Shown: in pieces, positions 1 through 6,658 of the stretch
Numbering within the stretch: position 1 is the stretch's first letter
Layout of the letters: each line of letters starts with the position of its first letter
From: Anaerolineae bacterium
Lineage (GTDB): Bacteria > Chloroflexota > Anaerolineae > B4-G1 > DUEL01
Length of the DNA stretch: 8,528 nucleotides
NCBI GenBank assembly: GCA_029932895.1
Contig: JAOZPF010000117.1
Location: 1 to 8,528, forward strand
Direction of reading: 5' to 3'
Notes under the pieces: generated by a model
Databases searched by the model: none
Seen by the model: the letters and a program-made list of their open reading frames with translations, nothing else
Told to the model about the DNA's origin: nothing
Position numbers and translations under genes: made by a program

Positions 1-9
1 GAGCTGATT

Positions 10-336
10 GTGGGTATCCGGATCAAGAAGGGAGACACGGTTGAGGTCATTGCTGGCAATGACCGCGGCGTGCGCGGCAAGGTTCTGCGCGTGTTGCCCA
101 AAAAGGGCCAGGTTATGGTCGCTGGGGTGAACATTGTCAAAAAGCACCAGCGCTCGGTGCAGGCTGGACGCGGTCAGGTGCAGCCGGGCATCATCGAGTT
201 CGAGGCACCGATCGTCATGGACAATGTGATGCTGGTCTGCCCTCATTGCAATGAGCGCACGCGGATTGGGTTCCGAGTTCTGGACGATGGGCGCAGAGTG
301 CGCCTGTGCAAAAAGTGCGAACGGGCTATTGATTAG
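10..336 (+). CDS. rplX: 50S ribosomal protein L24
   Basis: Large-subunit protein that binds 23S rRNA early and helps start 50S assembly. The 108-residue product opens with the KOW-type RNA-binding segment (about residues 5-32, IKKGDTVEVIAG) and continues with the family stretch GVNIVKKH (39-46). The C-terminal half carries CPHC (Cys77, Cys80) and CKKC (Cys100, Cys103), a four-cysteine ribbon found in many but not all bacterial L24 proteins. The chosen start is GTG at position 10, which places IRIKKGD at the expected N-terminus. The frame stays open to the window edge, so a start further upstream cannot be excluded, and the ribosome binding site lies mostly outside the window (only GAG at 1-3 is visible). 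A TGA at 5-7 in another frame could be the stop of an upstream gene such as rplN, but too little is visible to say. Identity is certain; the exact start is slightly less so. Confidence 0.95.
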   Translation: MGIRIKKGDTVEVIAGNDRGVRGKVLRVLPKKGQVMVAGVNIVKKHQRSVQAGRGQVQPGIIEFEAPIVMDNVMLVCPHCNERTRIGFRVLDDGRRVRLCKKCERAID

Positions 337-362
337 CCCGGTAGGTTGATGGAGTGATGGGC

Positions 363-905
363 ATGCAACGATTGCAGACTCTATACCGGGAACAGGTCCG
401 GCCAACGATGATGAAAGAGTTTCACTATCAGAACCTGATGGAGGTGCCGACGCTGCGCAAGATCGTCGTCAACATCGGGATGGGCGAAGCTCTGGACAAT
501 CCAAAAGCGCTGGACTATGCCGTGCAGGACCTGACAACCCTCACCGGCCAGCGGCCGATAATCACCCGGGCGCGCAAGTCGATCGCCGGGTTCAAGTTGC
601 GGGCCGGCCGGGCGATTGGCGTCAAGGTGACCCTGCGCGGGGAGCGCATGTGGGCTTTTCTGGATCGGCTGTGCAACGTGGCGCTTCCCCGCCAGCGGGA
701 CTTTCGGGGGGTGCCGGATTCGTTGGACGGACGTGGCAATTACACTCTGGGGCTGCATGAACAGCTCGCCTTCCCCGAGATCGACTATGACAGCATCGAC
801 AAGGTGCGGGGGATGGAGATCACCATTGTCACGACGGCCAAGACGGACGAAGAAGGGCGGCGGCTGTTGGAGCTAGTGGGTGTGCCGTTCCGCCGTGGGA
901 ATTAG
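363..905 (+). CDS. rplE: 50S ribosomal protein L5
   Basis: Binds 5S rRNA and forms part of the central protuberance of the 50S subunit, contacting the P-site tRNA. The 180-residue product shows the family landmarks KIVVNIGMGEA (near residue 33), KSIAGFKLR, GVKVTLRGERM, DGRGNYTLG, FPEIDYD and the C-terminal ITIVTTAKTDEE. Three in-frame starts are possible: GTG 354, ATG 357 and ATG 363. ATG 363 is preferred because it gives the usual MQRLQTLY-type N-terminus and because GGAG at 351-354 then sits 8 nt upstream; for the other two this site is too close or overlaps the start. It follows rplX by 26 nt and precedes rpsN. The loop before DGRGNYTLG looks one residue short compared with the version I remember, which is minor. 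Identity is certain. Confidence 0.97.
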   Translation: MQRLQTLYREQVRPTMMKEFHYQNLMEVPTLRKIVVNIGMGEALDNPKALDYAVQDLTTLTGQRPIITRARKSIAGFKLRAGRAIGVKVTLRGERMWAFLDRLCNVALPRQRDFRGVPDSLDGRGNYTLGLHEQLAFPEIDYDSIDKVRGMEITIVTTAKTDEEGRRLLELVGVPFRRGN

Positions 906-915
906 CGGAGGAGAT

Positions 916-1098
916 ATGACGAGGAAGAGCCTACCGATTAGAGAGACGAGGCGCAAGCACGAGGTGCAGGTACGCAACCGTTGCAAGCGGTGCGGCCGCC
1001 CGCGCGGCTACTATCGACGCTTCCAGTTGTGCCGAATCTGTCTGCGTGAACTGGCATTAGAGGGCAAGATTCCCGGCCTTGCCAAGTCCAGCTGGTAG
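916..1098 (+). CDS. rpsZ: 30S ribosomal protein S14 type Z (zinc-binding)
   Basis: Short, zinc-binding form of S14, a 30S head protein needed for late small-subunit assembly. The product is 60 residues, against about 61 for type Z and about 100 for the zinc-free form. It has a CxxC-x12-CxxC ribbon: Cys23, Cys26, Cys39 and Cys42, in the contexts CKRCGRPR and LCRICLREL. It ends in the family's IPG..K.SW. The ATG at 916 is chosen because GGAGGAG (907-913) lies just upstream and the product starts MTRKSL, as in homologues. An upstream in-frame GTG at 880 would add 12 residues unlike any S14 and would overlap rplE. The symbol rpsN is also used for this gene. A zinc-free paralogue could exist elsewhere in the genome, which this window cannot show. 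Confidence 0.97.
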   Translation: MTRKSLPIRETRRKHEVQVRNRCKRCGRPRGYYRRFQLCRICLRELALEGKIPGLAKSSW

Positions 1099-1115
1099 GA
1101 ATTGAGGACGGGCTG

Positions 1116-1529
1116 ATGATTGCGACAGATCCAATTGCTGATATGTTGACGCGCATTCGCAACGCCATCATGGTGGGGCATACGACCGTGACGATGCCCT
1201 CATCCAAGATGAAGGTGGCGATCGCACGGATTATGAAGGAAGAGGGGTACATAGAGGATTATCGGGTGGTGCAGCGCGAGCAGCAACCCCGCCACCATCT
1301 TGTGCTCCGTCTGAGGTACATCGGCGAGCGGAGGGACCGCCGCCCTGTGATTACGGGCCTGAAGAGGGTGAGCAAGCCTGGTCGGCGGGTCTATACCCGC
1401 GCCCAGGATATTCCCTGGGTACGGAGCGGGATGGGGATAGCGATTCTCACCACCCCCAAGGGGGTGCTCACCGGTCAGCAGGCTCGCCGCCTGGGTGTCG
1501 GCGGCGAAGTGATCTGCCAGGTGTGGTGA
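1116..1529 (+). CDS. rpsH: 30S ribosomal protein S8
   Basis: Primary binder of the 16S rRNA central domain (helices 20-22), needed to fold the 30S platform. In enterobacteria S8 also represses its own operon by binding mRNA near rplE; I do not see an obvious copy of that site here, but did not fold the mRNA. The 137-residue product begins DPIADMLTRIRNA (5-17). It contains PVITGLKRVSKPGRRVY (77-93) and ends with the rRNA-contact segment GIAILTTPKG (107-116) and LGVGGEVICQVW. The length is a few residues above the usual 130-132; the extra residues are in the arginine-rich middle around 53-76. The position that is usually Ser in the STPKG motif is Thr here, a mild change. GAGG at 1104-1107 lies 8 nt before the ATG. 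Confidence 0.97.
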   Translation: MIATDPIADMLTRIRNAIMVGHTTVTMPSSKMKVAIARIMKEEGYIEDYRVVQREQQPRHHLVLRLRYIGERRDRRPVITGLKRVSKPGRRVYTRAQDIPWVRSGMGIAILTTPKGVLTGQQARRLGVGGEVICQVW

Positions 1530-1552
1530 GCCGGGCAGCGAGGGAGGTAGAC

Positions 1553-2095
1553 GTGTCACGAATTGGGCGTATGCCGATCCCCCTGCCTGAGGGGGTGAGG
1601 GTAGAGATAGATGGCAGCCGGGTGACGGTTCGCGGCCCCAAGGGAGAGCTGAGCCGCACGTTCGACCCGGATATGCACATTGTCCTGGAGGAGAATGTGC
1701 TCAAGGTTACCAGGCCGACGGACGGTCGACGGCATAGGGCGCTGCACGGGCTGACGCGGGCGTTGCTGGCGAATATGGTAACCGGCGTGTCGGAGGGATT
1801 CCAAAAGCAGTTGGAGGTCCAAGGGGTAGGGTACCGGGCGGACCTGCAACCCGATGGGAGCCTGGAGATGAGCCTGGGCTTTTCCCATCCGGTGCGCATT
1901 CAGCCACCGGAGGGGATTGTCTTTGAGGTTGACTCCCGCACACGGGTGATCACCGTGCGGGGGGTCGACAAAGCGATGGTGGGGCAGGTAGCGGCCGAGA
2001 TACGCGCCAAGCGGCCGCCAGAGCCCTACCGTGGCAAAGGGGTCCGCTACGTCGGCGAGTACGTGCGCCGCAAGGCGGGCAAGACCGGTGTGTAG
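1553..2095 (+). CDS. rplF: 50S ribosomal protein L6
   Basis: Binds the 23S rRNA sarcin-ricin loop region near the translation-factor binding site, at the base of the L7/L12 stalk. The product is 180 residues, normal for the family. It has two repeated alpha/beta domains (about 1-82 and 83-170) and the C-terminal signature PEPYRGKGVRYVGE (156-169). The start is GTG 1553: it gives the expected MSRIGRMPIPLP N-terminus and has GGGAGG (1542-1547) at good spacing. An in-frame GTG at 1523 would add ten residues that do not resemble L6 and would overlap the rpsH stop. The gap after rpsH is 23 nt. The next gene, rplR, has an AGGAG that overlaps this gene's stop codon. Confidence 0.97.
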   Translation: MSRIGRMPIPLPEGVRVEIDGSRVTVRGPKGELSRTFDPDMHIVLEENVLKVTRPTDGRRHRALHGLTRALLANMVTGVSEGFQKQLEVQGVGYRADLQPDGSLEMSLGFSHPVRIQPPEGIVFEVDSRTRVITVRGVDKAMVGQVAAEIRAKRPPEPYRGKGVRYVGEYVRRKAGKTGV

Positions 2096-2108
2096 GAGTA
2101 GGTAGCGG

Positions 2109-2474
2109 ATGGGTGAGAAAACTCGTCATCTGGGACGGTTGCGTCGGCGTCGGCACGTGCGGAGCAGGGTGTTTGGCACGCCGGAGCGGCCGCGCTTGAA
2201 TGTCTTTCGCAGCTTGAAGCACATCTATGGGCAGGTGATCGACGATACGGAGGGCCATACGTTGGCTGCGGCCTCTACCCTTGATCCTGATGTGCGAGAG
2301 CAGATCGAAGGAATGAGCAAAGTGGAGCAAGCGCGAGTCGTGGGCAAACTTCTTGCCGACCGCGCTCTTGAAAAGGGCGTGACGAAGGTGGTCTTTGACC
2401 GCGCCGGATACAAGTATCATGGCCGGGTCAAGGCTCTGGCGGACGGAGCCCGCGAGGGTGGGTTGGACTTTTAG
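2109..2474 (+). CDS. rplR: 50S ribosomal protein L18
   Basis: Binds 5S rRNA together with L5 and anchors it in the central protuberance. The 121-residue product has the basic, flexible N-terminus (arginine-rich, residues 10-20) and the core RPRLNVFRS.KHIYGQVIDD (28-46). It ends with the strongly conserved VVFDRAGYKYHGRVKALAD segment (94-112) and GLDF. Two ribosome-binding-like sequences precede ATG 2109: AGGAG at 2094-2098, overlapping the rplF stop, and AGGT at 2100-2103. The 13-nt gap from rplF and 11-nt gap to rpsE fit a single co-transcribed unit. Nothing unusual is seen. Confidence 0.97.
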   Translation: MGEKTRHLGRLRRRRHVRSRVFGTPERPRLNVFRSLKHIYGQVIDDTEGHTLAAASTLDPDVREQIEGMSKVEQARVVGKLLADRALEKGVTKVVFDRAGYKYHGRVKALADGAREGGLDF

Positions 2475-2485
2475 GCGGAGGCGGA

Positions 2486-3022
2486 ATGAGCGCAAGAGGA
2501 CGTGGTCGTGAGGTCTCGGAAGAACGGGATGAACTGGACGAGCGTGTCGTAGACATCAAGCGGGTGGCAAAGGTGGTCAAGGGTGGTCGCCGCTTTGCCT
2601 TCCGCGTGGTGGCTGTCGTAGGCGACAACAACGGACAGGTGGGGATGGGGATTGGCAAAGCCCGCTCGGTTCCTGACGCTATTCGCAAGGCGACAGAGCG
2701 TGCCCGTGCCTCTATGCGGCGTATCCCTCTGGTGGGGCAGACGGTTCCGCACGAGGTAATTGGCCGCTGCGGTGGAGCGCGGGTGCTGATCAAGCCGGCT
2801 TCCCCCGGTACGGGCGTCATCGCTGGCAGCGGGGTGCGTGCTGTCCTGGAGGCGGCAGGTGTCAGCAATGTCCTTACCAAATCCCTGGGCAGCGCCAATA
2901 TCCTCAACGTGGTCAAAGCGGCCATCGACGGGGTGTACCAACTCCGCTCCGTGGACCAGGTGGCACGGGAACGCGGGGTCCCGGAGGCGCAGGTGATGCC
3001 TTTCTGGAGGCGCAAGCGATGA
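2486..3022 (+). CDS. rpsE: 30S ribosomal protein S5
   Basis: Sits at the mRNA entry side of the 30S subunit and affects decoding accuracy and helicase activity on mRNA. The 178-residue product has a charged N-terminal tail (1-18) and a double-stranded-RNA-binding-like domain (about 19-83) with VVKGGRRFAFRVVAVVGD and VGMGIGKA.SV. The C-terminal domain (about 90-165) holds KPASPGTGVIAGSGVRAV and NVLTKSLGS.N. The ATG has GGAGG at 2477-2481. The stop overlaps the rpmD start as ATGA (3019-3022), so rpmD translation is probably coupled to this gene. Length and motifs are ordinary. Confidence 0.97.
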   Translation: MSARGRGREVSEERDELDERVVDIKRVAKVVKGGRRFAFRVVAVVGDNNGQVGMGIGKARSVPDAIRKATERARASMRRIPLVGQTVPHEVIGRCGGARVLIKPASPGTGVIAGSGVRAVLEAAGVSNVLTKSLGSANILNVVKAAIDGVYQLRSVDQVARERGVPEAQVMPFWRRKR

Positions 3023-3219
3023 CGGCGCGCAAGAAAAAGCGGTTGCGAATTGTATTGACCAAGAGCCCTATTGGGTACTCGGAGCGGCAAAAGCGAACGG
3101 TGCGGGCGCTGGGCCTGCGGCGGATGAACCAGGCGGTGGTGCAGGAGAATACGCCGGTCATCCGTGGTATGATCGCCAAGGTCCAACACCTGGTCACGGT
3201 GGAAGAGGTCGAAGTATGA
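3019..3219 (+). CDS. rpmD: 50S ribosomal protein L30
   Basis: Small 50S protein that packs near the 5S rRNA and central region of 23S rRNA. The 66-residue product has the single ferredoxin-like fold pattern of L30: LRIVLTKSPIGYSERQK (9-25), then RALGLRRMNQAVVQENTP (29-46), then the helix IRGMIAKVQHLVTVEE (48-63). It is a few residues longer than the usual ~60, with the excess at the basic N-terminus. The ATG overlaps the rpsE stop (ATGA) and has GGAGG at 3006-3010 inside rpsE. Its own stop overlaps the rplO start in the same way, so three genes in a row are linked by direct overlap. Some bacterial lineages lack L30; this one keeps it. Confidence 0.95.
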   Translation: MTARKKKRLRIVLTKSPIGYSERQKRTVRALGLRRMNQAVVQENTPVIRGMIAKVQHLVTVEEVEV

Positions 3220-3695
3220 AGATGCACGAGTTGCGTCCGAATGAAAAAGCCCGCAAGCGTCGCAAGCGGGTGGGGCGTGGCATCGCTGCCGGTCAGGGCA
3301 AGACCGCCGGTCGCGGCACCAAGGGGCAGCGCTCTCGCAGTGGCGGTAGTCTCCCCCTCTACTTTGAGGGCGGACAGTTGCCGCTGGTGCGCAAGCTCCC
3401 CTTTGCGCGTGGTGTGGGGTTCCGTGATCCGTGGCGGGTTCGCTTTACCACGGTCAATGTGGAGCGATTGTCCAGGTTCCGCAAAGGGGCGGAGGTGACG
3501 CCAGAACGGCTTGCTGCGGCCGGCATCATCAAGCGGCCCGATGAGTTGGTCGCTATCCTGGGGCGAGGCGAGCTGAAAAAGGGTCTGAAGGTGAAGGCGC
3601 ATCGTTTCTCCGCCAGCGCCCGGGCCAAGATCGAGGCCGCTGGGGGAACGGTGGAGGAGCTGCCCTGGCAGCGGGGCGGTCGCCTGACCCGGTAG
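3216..3695 (+). CDS. rplO: 50S ribosomal protein L15
   Basis: Late-assembling 50S protein whose long N-terminal extension threads through 23S rRNA. The 159-residue product has the basic, glycine-rich N-terminus (KRVGRGIAAGQGKTAGRGTKGQ, roughly 17-38), then FEGGQLPL.RKLP (50-62). The C-terminal L15 signature region runs from ILGRGELKKGLKVKAH (114-129) to FSASARAKIEAAGG (131-144). The start is ATG 3216, giving MKMHELRP like homologues; GAGGT at 3205-3209 lies 6 nt upstream. ATG 3222 is a weaker alternative. The start overlaps the rpmD stop (ATGA). A 35-nt gap follows before secY, with no terminator-like hairpin. Confidence 0.97.
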   Translation: MKMHELRPNEKARKRRKRVGRGIAAGQGKTAGRGTKGQRSRSGGSLPLYFEGGQLPLVRKLPFARGVGFRDPWRVRFTTVNVERLSRFRKGAEVTPERLAAAGIIKRPDELVAILGRGELKKGLKVKAHRFSASARAKIEAAGGTVEELPWQRGGRLTR

Positions 3696-3730
3696 AGGCC
3701 GAGTAGGTAGGGGTTGTTGAGGAGACATTG

Positions 3731-5056
3731 ATGATCCAGGCTTTGCGCGATGCGTTGAGGTTGCCCGATCTGAGGCGGCGGCTGTTCTATACGCTGCTGA
3801 TCTTGGTGATCTTTCGGCTCGTCTCCCACGTGCCTGTGCCCGGCATCGACCGGGTGGCCTTGCAGCAGTTGTTGGAGGGCACGGGCGGAGCCAGCCAGTT
3901 GTTCAACCTGCTGGACCTGCTCTCGGGCGGGGCGGTTGCTAACTATTCGATTATGGCCAGTGGGGTCTATCCGTACATCAACGCCCAGATCATCTTCCAG
4001 TTGCTGATTCCTGTGATCCCGGCATTGCAGCGGCTCTCTGAGGAGGGCGAGGCCGGTCAGCGCAAGATCAACCAGTGGACCTATTACCTCACCATCCCGA
4101 TGGCCGCCCTGCAGGCGTGGGGGCAGGCACAGTTCTTTACCAGCGCCACCAGCGGACGGCCGATCCTGCCCCGCTTTGGGTTCGGCCAGGCGGAACATGT
4201 CTTGCCCACCGTGGCGGTGTTGGTGGCAATGACGGCGGGGACGATGTTTGCTATCTGGTTGGGCGATCTGATCAGCGAGCAGGGGATCGGTAACGGCCTC
4301 TCGCTCATCATCTTTGGCGGGATCGTGGCACGGACGCCCTACAACCTGCAGCGCATCTGGGTCTCGGACGGGGTTGGAGGGCTTCTCTTCTTCCTCGCCC
4401 TCACCGCGGTGACTGTCTTTGTCATCGTCTATGTGCAAGAGGGTGAGCGGCGCATCGTGGTGCAGTACGGTAAACGGGTGCGGGGTCGCCGGATGTACGG
4501 CGGCGGCAGCACCTACATCCCGCTGCGGGTGAATATGGCGGGGATGATCCCGCTTATCTTTGCCCAGTCGATCCTGACCTTCCCGGCGGTGATCGCCCAG
4601 TTCTTTGCCCGCTCGCAGAACCCAAGCGTCGCCAATTTGGCTACCAGTATGATGACCTTTTTCAGCGGCGGGGGGACAGAGTGGTCTACTGTTCTGCTCT
4701 ATGGCTTGTTCTACTTTGCCGCCGTCGTCGGCTTTACGTTCTTTTATACCTTTGTGTTGATCGAGCAGCAGAACCTGCCCGAAACGTTGCAGAAGCAGGG
4801 GGGGTTCATCCCCGGTATCCGTCCGGGTAAGCGGACGGCGGACTATATCAACGGGGTCTACCGCCGGATCACCCTGGTGGGTGCGTTGTTCCTGGGTGGT
4901 GTGGCGGTGTTGCCCTATGGCACGCAATTGCTGATGAACACGAGAGTGCTGCTGATCCAGTCGACTGGCCTGCTCATTGTGGTTGGCGTCGTGGTCGATA
5001 CGATGCGGCAGTTGGAGGCGCAGTTGCTAATGCGTCACTATGAGGGGTTCCTCTAG
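3731..5056 (+). CDS. secY: Preprotein translocase channel subunit SecY
   Basis: Forms the protein-conducting channel of the Sec translocon in the cytoplasmic membrane, with SecE and SecG, and works with SecA or the ribosome. The 441-residue product has the usual ten membrane segments, estimated by eye at about 18-36, 70-97, 116-135, 157-178, 183-200, 215-235, 266-288, 319-345, 377-397 and 403-423. Landmarks are HVPVPGID (33-40), the plug region FNLLDLLSGGA (58-68), YPYINAQIIFQLL (80-92), GIGNGLSLIIF (185-195) and the cytoplasmic loop GGFIPGIRPGKRT (357-369) used in SecA and ribosome contact. ATG 3731 is preferred over TTG 3728 because GAGGAG (3719-3724) is then 6 nt away. In segment 8's cytoplasmic end the common F-N-P is replaced by IEQQNLPETL, which I believe is a lineage variant. 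The stop is 2 nt before adk. Confidence 0.98.
   Translation: MIQALRDALRLPDLRRRLFYTLLILVIFRLVSHVPVPGIDRVALQQLLEGTGGASQLFNLLDLLSGGAVANYSIMASGVYPYINAQIIFQLLIPVIPALQRLSEEGEAGQRKINQWTYYLTIPMAALQAWGQAQFFTSATSGRPILPRFGFGQAEHVLPTVAVLVAMTAGTMFAIWLGDLISEQGIGNGLSLIIFGGIVARTPYNLQRIWVSDGVGGLLFFLALTAVTVFVIVYVQEGERRIVVQYGKRVRGRRMYGGGSTYIPLRVNMAGMIPLIFAQSILTFPAVIAQFFARSQNPSVANLATSMMTFFSGGGTEWSTVLLYGLFYFAAVVGFTFFYTFVLIEQQNLPETLQKQGGFIPGIRPGKRTADYINGVYRRITLVGALFLGGVAVLPYGTQLLMNTRVLLIQSTGLLIVVGVVVDTMRQLEAQLLMRHYEGFL
5042..5053 (+). promoter_or_regulatory. Possible ribosome-binding-site hairpin before adk
   Basis: GAGG (5042-5045) and CCTC (5050-5053) can form a 4-bp stem around a GGTT loop at the very end of secY. 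The GAGGGG here is the only purine-rich site in reach of the adk ATG, and its spacing (about 11-13 nt) is long. If the stem forms, this site would be hidden until ribosomes finishing secY open it. The stem is short and may be chance. Confidence 0.25.
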
Positions 5057-5058
5057 GG

Positions 5059-5724
5059 ATGGGGTGCCGGATTGTCCTGTTGGGGATGCCCGGCGCTGGG
5101 AAGGGAACCCAGGCCGAGCGGTTGTCTGCGCGACTGGGGGTGCCGCATATCACCAGCGGTGGCCTCTTTCGCGAGCACCTGGACAAGGGGACAGAGTTGG
5201 GACGCCAGGCCCGCGCCTATATCGAGCGGGGCGACCTGGTGCCAGACGAGATCACGGTCGGCATGATCGCCGAGCGGCTGGCGCGCCCGGATTGCGCGCC
5301 GGGGTTCGTGCTGGATGGATTCCCGCGTAACCTGGCCCAGGCGGAGGCGCTGGATCGGACGTTGAGCGAGATGGGGACGGCGCTCTCTGTTGTGCCGTTG
5401 ATCCGGGTGCGTCCAGAGATCGCCCTGGCCCGGCTGTCGGGCCGGTGGACCTGCCGCGATTGTGGCGCGGTCTATCACACGCTGTTCAGCCCGCCCAAGC
5501 AGGAGGGAGTGTGCGATATCTGTGGCGGCAAACTCTACCAGCGGCCCGATGAGACGCCAGAGGCCCACCAGCATCGGCTGGAGGTTTATGAGGAGCAGAC
5601 GCGGCCGCTGGTGGGATATTACCGTCAGCTCGGACTGTTGGCCGAGGTGGATGGCGAACCGGCGGTCGAGGATGTGGAAATCAAACTGTGGGCGGTTGTC
5701 CGGGAGGCTTGCGGCAGCAAATGA
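5059..5724 (+). CDS. adk: Adenylate kinase (zinc-lid type)
   Basis: Cytoplasmic enzyme catalysing ATP + AMP = 2 ADP. The 221-residue product has the P-loop GMPGAGKGT (9-17), the LDGFPR motif (85-90), the lid start GRW (128-130) and a long-type lid with four cysteines (Cys132, Cys135, Cys152, Cys155) as in zinc-containing Gram-positive-like enzymes. Lid arginines Arg162 (QRPD) and Arg173 (HRLEVY) are present, followed by TRPL..YY. Two positions differ from the pattern I know: the AMP-binding segment reads ITSGGLFR (31-38), with Gly35 where Asp is usual (S/T-G-D), and the usual DD after Arg162 is DE. All other catalytic landmarks are intact, so I expect an active enzyme. No other start exists in frame after the TGA at 5041. 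The 2-nt gap from secY and weak ribosome binding site suggest translational coupling. Confidence 0.97.
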   Translation: MGCRIVLLGMPGAGKGTQAERLSARLGVPHITSGGLFREHLDKGTELGRQARAYIERGDLVPDEITVGMIAERLARPDCAPGFVLDGFPRNLAQAEALDRTLSEMGTALSVVPLIRVRPEIALARLSGRWTCRDCGAVYHTLFSPPKQEGVCDICGGKLYQRPDETPEAHQHRLEVYEEQTRPLVGYYRQLGLLAEVDGEPAVEDVEIKLWAVVREACGSK

Positions 5725-6518
5725 TCCATCTCAAGTCGGATCGAGAACTTGAAAAGATGAGGCAGGCGGGCCAAATCGTGGGCGAGGTTCTGGCGCGGAT
5801 GCGAGAGTGGGCACAGCCCGGCGTGACAACGGCGGAGCTGGACGCGCGCGCGGAGGAGTTGATCCATAGCAGGAACGCGATCCCCTCTTTCAAGGGGTAT
5901 CCGCCTGGGAGTGACAACCCTTTCCCGGCCACGATCTGCGCTTCGGTGAACGAGGAACTGGTCCACGGTGTGCCCGGCCCCCGTGTGCTGCAGGAGGGCG
6001 ACATCATCAGCATCGATGTGGGAGCCATCTACGAGGGCTACCACGGCGATGCGGCGGTGACGCTGCCGGTGGGCGAGATCAGCGCGGAGGCCCAGCGACT
6101 GCTGAGGGTGACCAAGGCAGCGCTTTATGAGGCCATCGCCAAGGCGCGGCCGGGCAATCGCTCTGGCGACATCTCGGCCGCTATGCAGGACTATGTGGAG
6201 CGGCATGGGTACAACGTCGTGCGCGAGTACACCAGCCACGGCATCGGGCGGCAGATGCACGAGGACCCGCAGATACCGAACTATGGCCGCCCCGGCTACG
6301 GGGTCCTCCTGCGGAAAGGGATGACCGTCGCCCTAGAACCGATGGTGCTATCTGGCGATTACCGGGTTCGTGTGTTGGACAATCACTGGACGGTGGTGGC
6401 AGCGGACGGGAAGTTGACGGCTCACTTTGAGCACACCGTCGTGGTGCGGGATGGAGAGGCAGAGATTTTGACGCAGTGGGCGCAGGATGACCGCGCCCGA
6501 ACGGAGCAAGAGAGATGA
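5721..6518 (+). CDS. map: Methionine aminopeptidase, type I
   Basis: Removes the initiator methionine from new proteins after deformylation. The 265-residue product is one pita-bread fold without an N-terminal extension. Metal and active-site residues are all visible: His82 (LVHGVP), Asp99 (SIDVGA), Asp110 (YHGDAA), His173 (SHGIGR), His180 (MHEDP), Glu206 (LEPM) and Glu237 (FEHT). The segment GYPPGSDNPFPATIC (59-73) is a few residues longer than in E. coli, a variant I associate with Chloroflexota. ATG 5721 overlaps the adk stop (ATGA, 5721-5724). A GTG at 5688 would add 11 unrelated residues inside adk. A short charged tail (253-265) follows the last motif. The stop overlaps the rpmJ start (ATGA, 6515-6518). 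infA, commonly found after map, is not present. Confidence 0.97.
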   Translation: MIHLKSDRELEKMRQAGQIVGEVLARMREWAQPGVTTAELDARAEELIHSRNAIPSFKGYPPGSDNPFPATICASVNEELVHGVPGPRVLQEGDIISIDVGAIYEGYHGDAAVTLPVGEISAEAQRLLRVTKAALYEAIAKARPGNRSGDISAAMQDYVERHGYNVVREYTSHGIGRQMHEDPQIPNYGRPGYGVLLRKGMTVALEPMVLSGDYRVRVLDNHWTVVAADGKLTAHFEHTVVVRDGEAEILTQWAQDDRARTEQER

Positions 6519-6628
6519 AAGTTTCGCCGTCAGTAAAAAAGCGCTGTCCCAAGTGCAAGATCATTCGGCGCAGGGGCGTGGTACGGGTGATTTGCGAGAA
6601 CCCCAAGCACAAGCAGCGGCAGGGGTAG
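6515..6628 (+). CDS. rpmJ: 50S ribosomal protein L36 (zinc-binding)
   Basis: Smallest 50S protein, stabilising 23S rRNA near the L7/L12 stalk base. The 37-residue product is full length and easily overlooked because of its size. It reads MKVSPSVKKRCPKCKIIRR and continues through VICENPKHKQRQG. The zinc ligands Cys11, Cys14, Cys27 and His32 of the zinc-type L36 are all present. GGAG at 6503-6506 lies 8 nt before the ATG, which overlaps the map stop (ATGA). It is followed after 30 nt by rpsM, as in most alpha operons. Position 4 is Ser where Arg is common, which is minor. A zinc-free paralogue elsewhere cannot be judged from here. Confidence 0.97.
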   Translation: MKVSPSVKKRCPKCKIIRRRGVVRVICENPKHKQRQG

Positions 6629-6658
6629 ACGCGAACGGATTCTTGAGCGGAGGGAAGT

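Noticed and set aside
2428..3728. Long minus-strand open frames opposite rpsE, rpmD and rplO
   Set aside because: Low-complexity Arg/Pro/Ser/Thr-rich products with no family features and no ribosome binding site of note; shadows of the real genes.
3696..3730. The rplO-secY gap as a possible terminator or promoter
   Set aside because: No inverted repeat with a T-run and no convincing -35/-10 pair; it contains only the secY ribosome binding site.
3359..4927. A 522-codon open frame on the minus strand opposite secY and part of rplO
   Set aside because: Its product is rich in His, Gln, Asp, Pro and Arg with no recognisable domain, and it lies wholly opposite genes of certain identity. Long antisense frames are expected in GC-rich DNA where the sense gene's codon bias suppresses antisense stops.
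6629..6658. The rpmJ-rpsM gap as an S4-binding pseudoknot like that of the E. coli alpha operon
   Set aside because: Only 30 nt and no clear complementary arms by eye; a folding search including rpmJ and rpsM coding sequence would be needed to support it.
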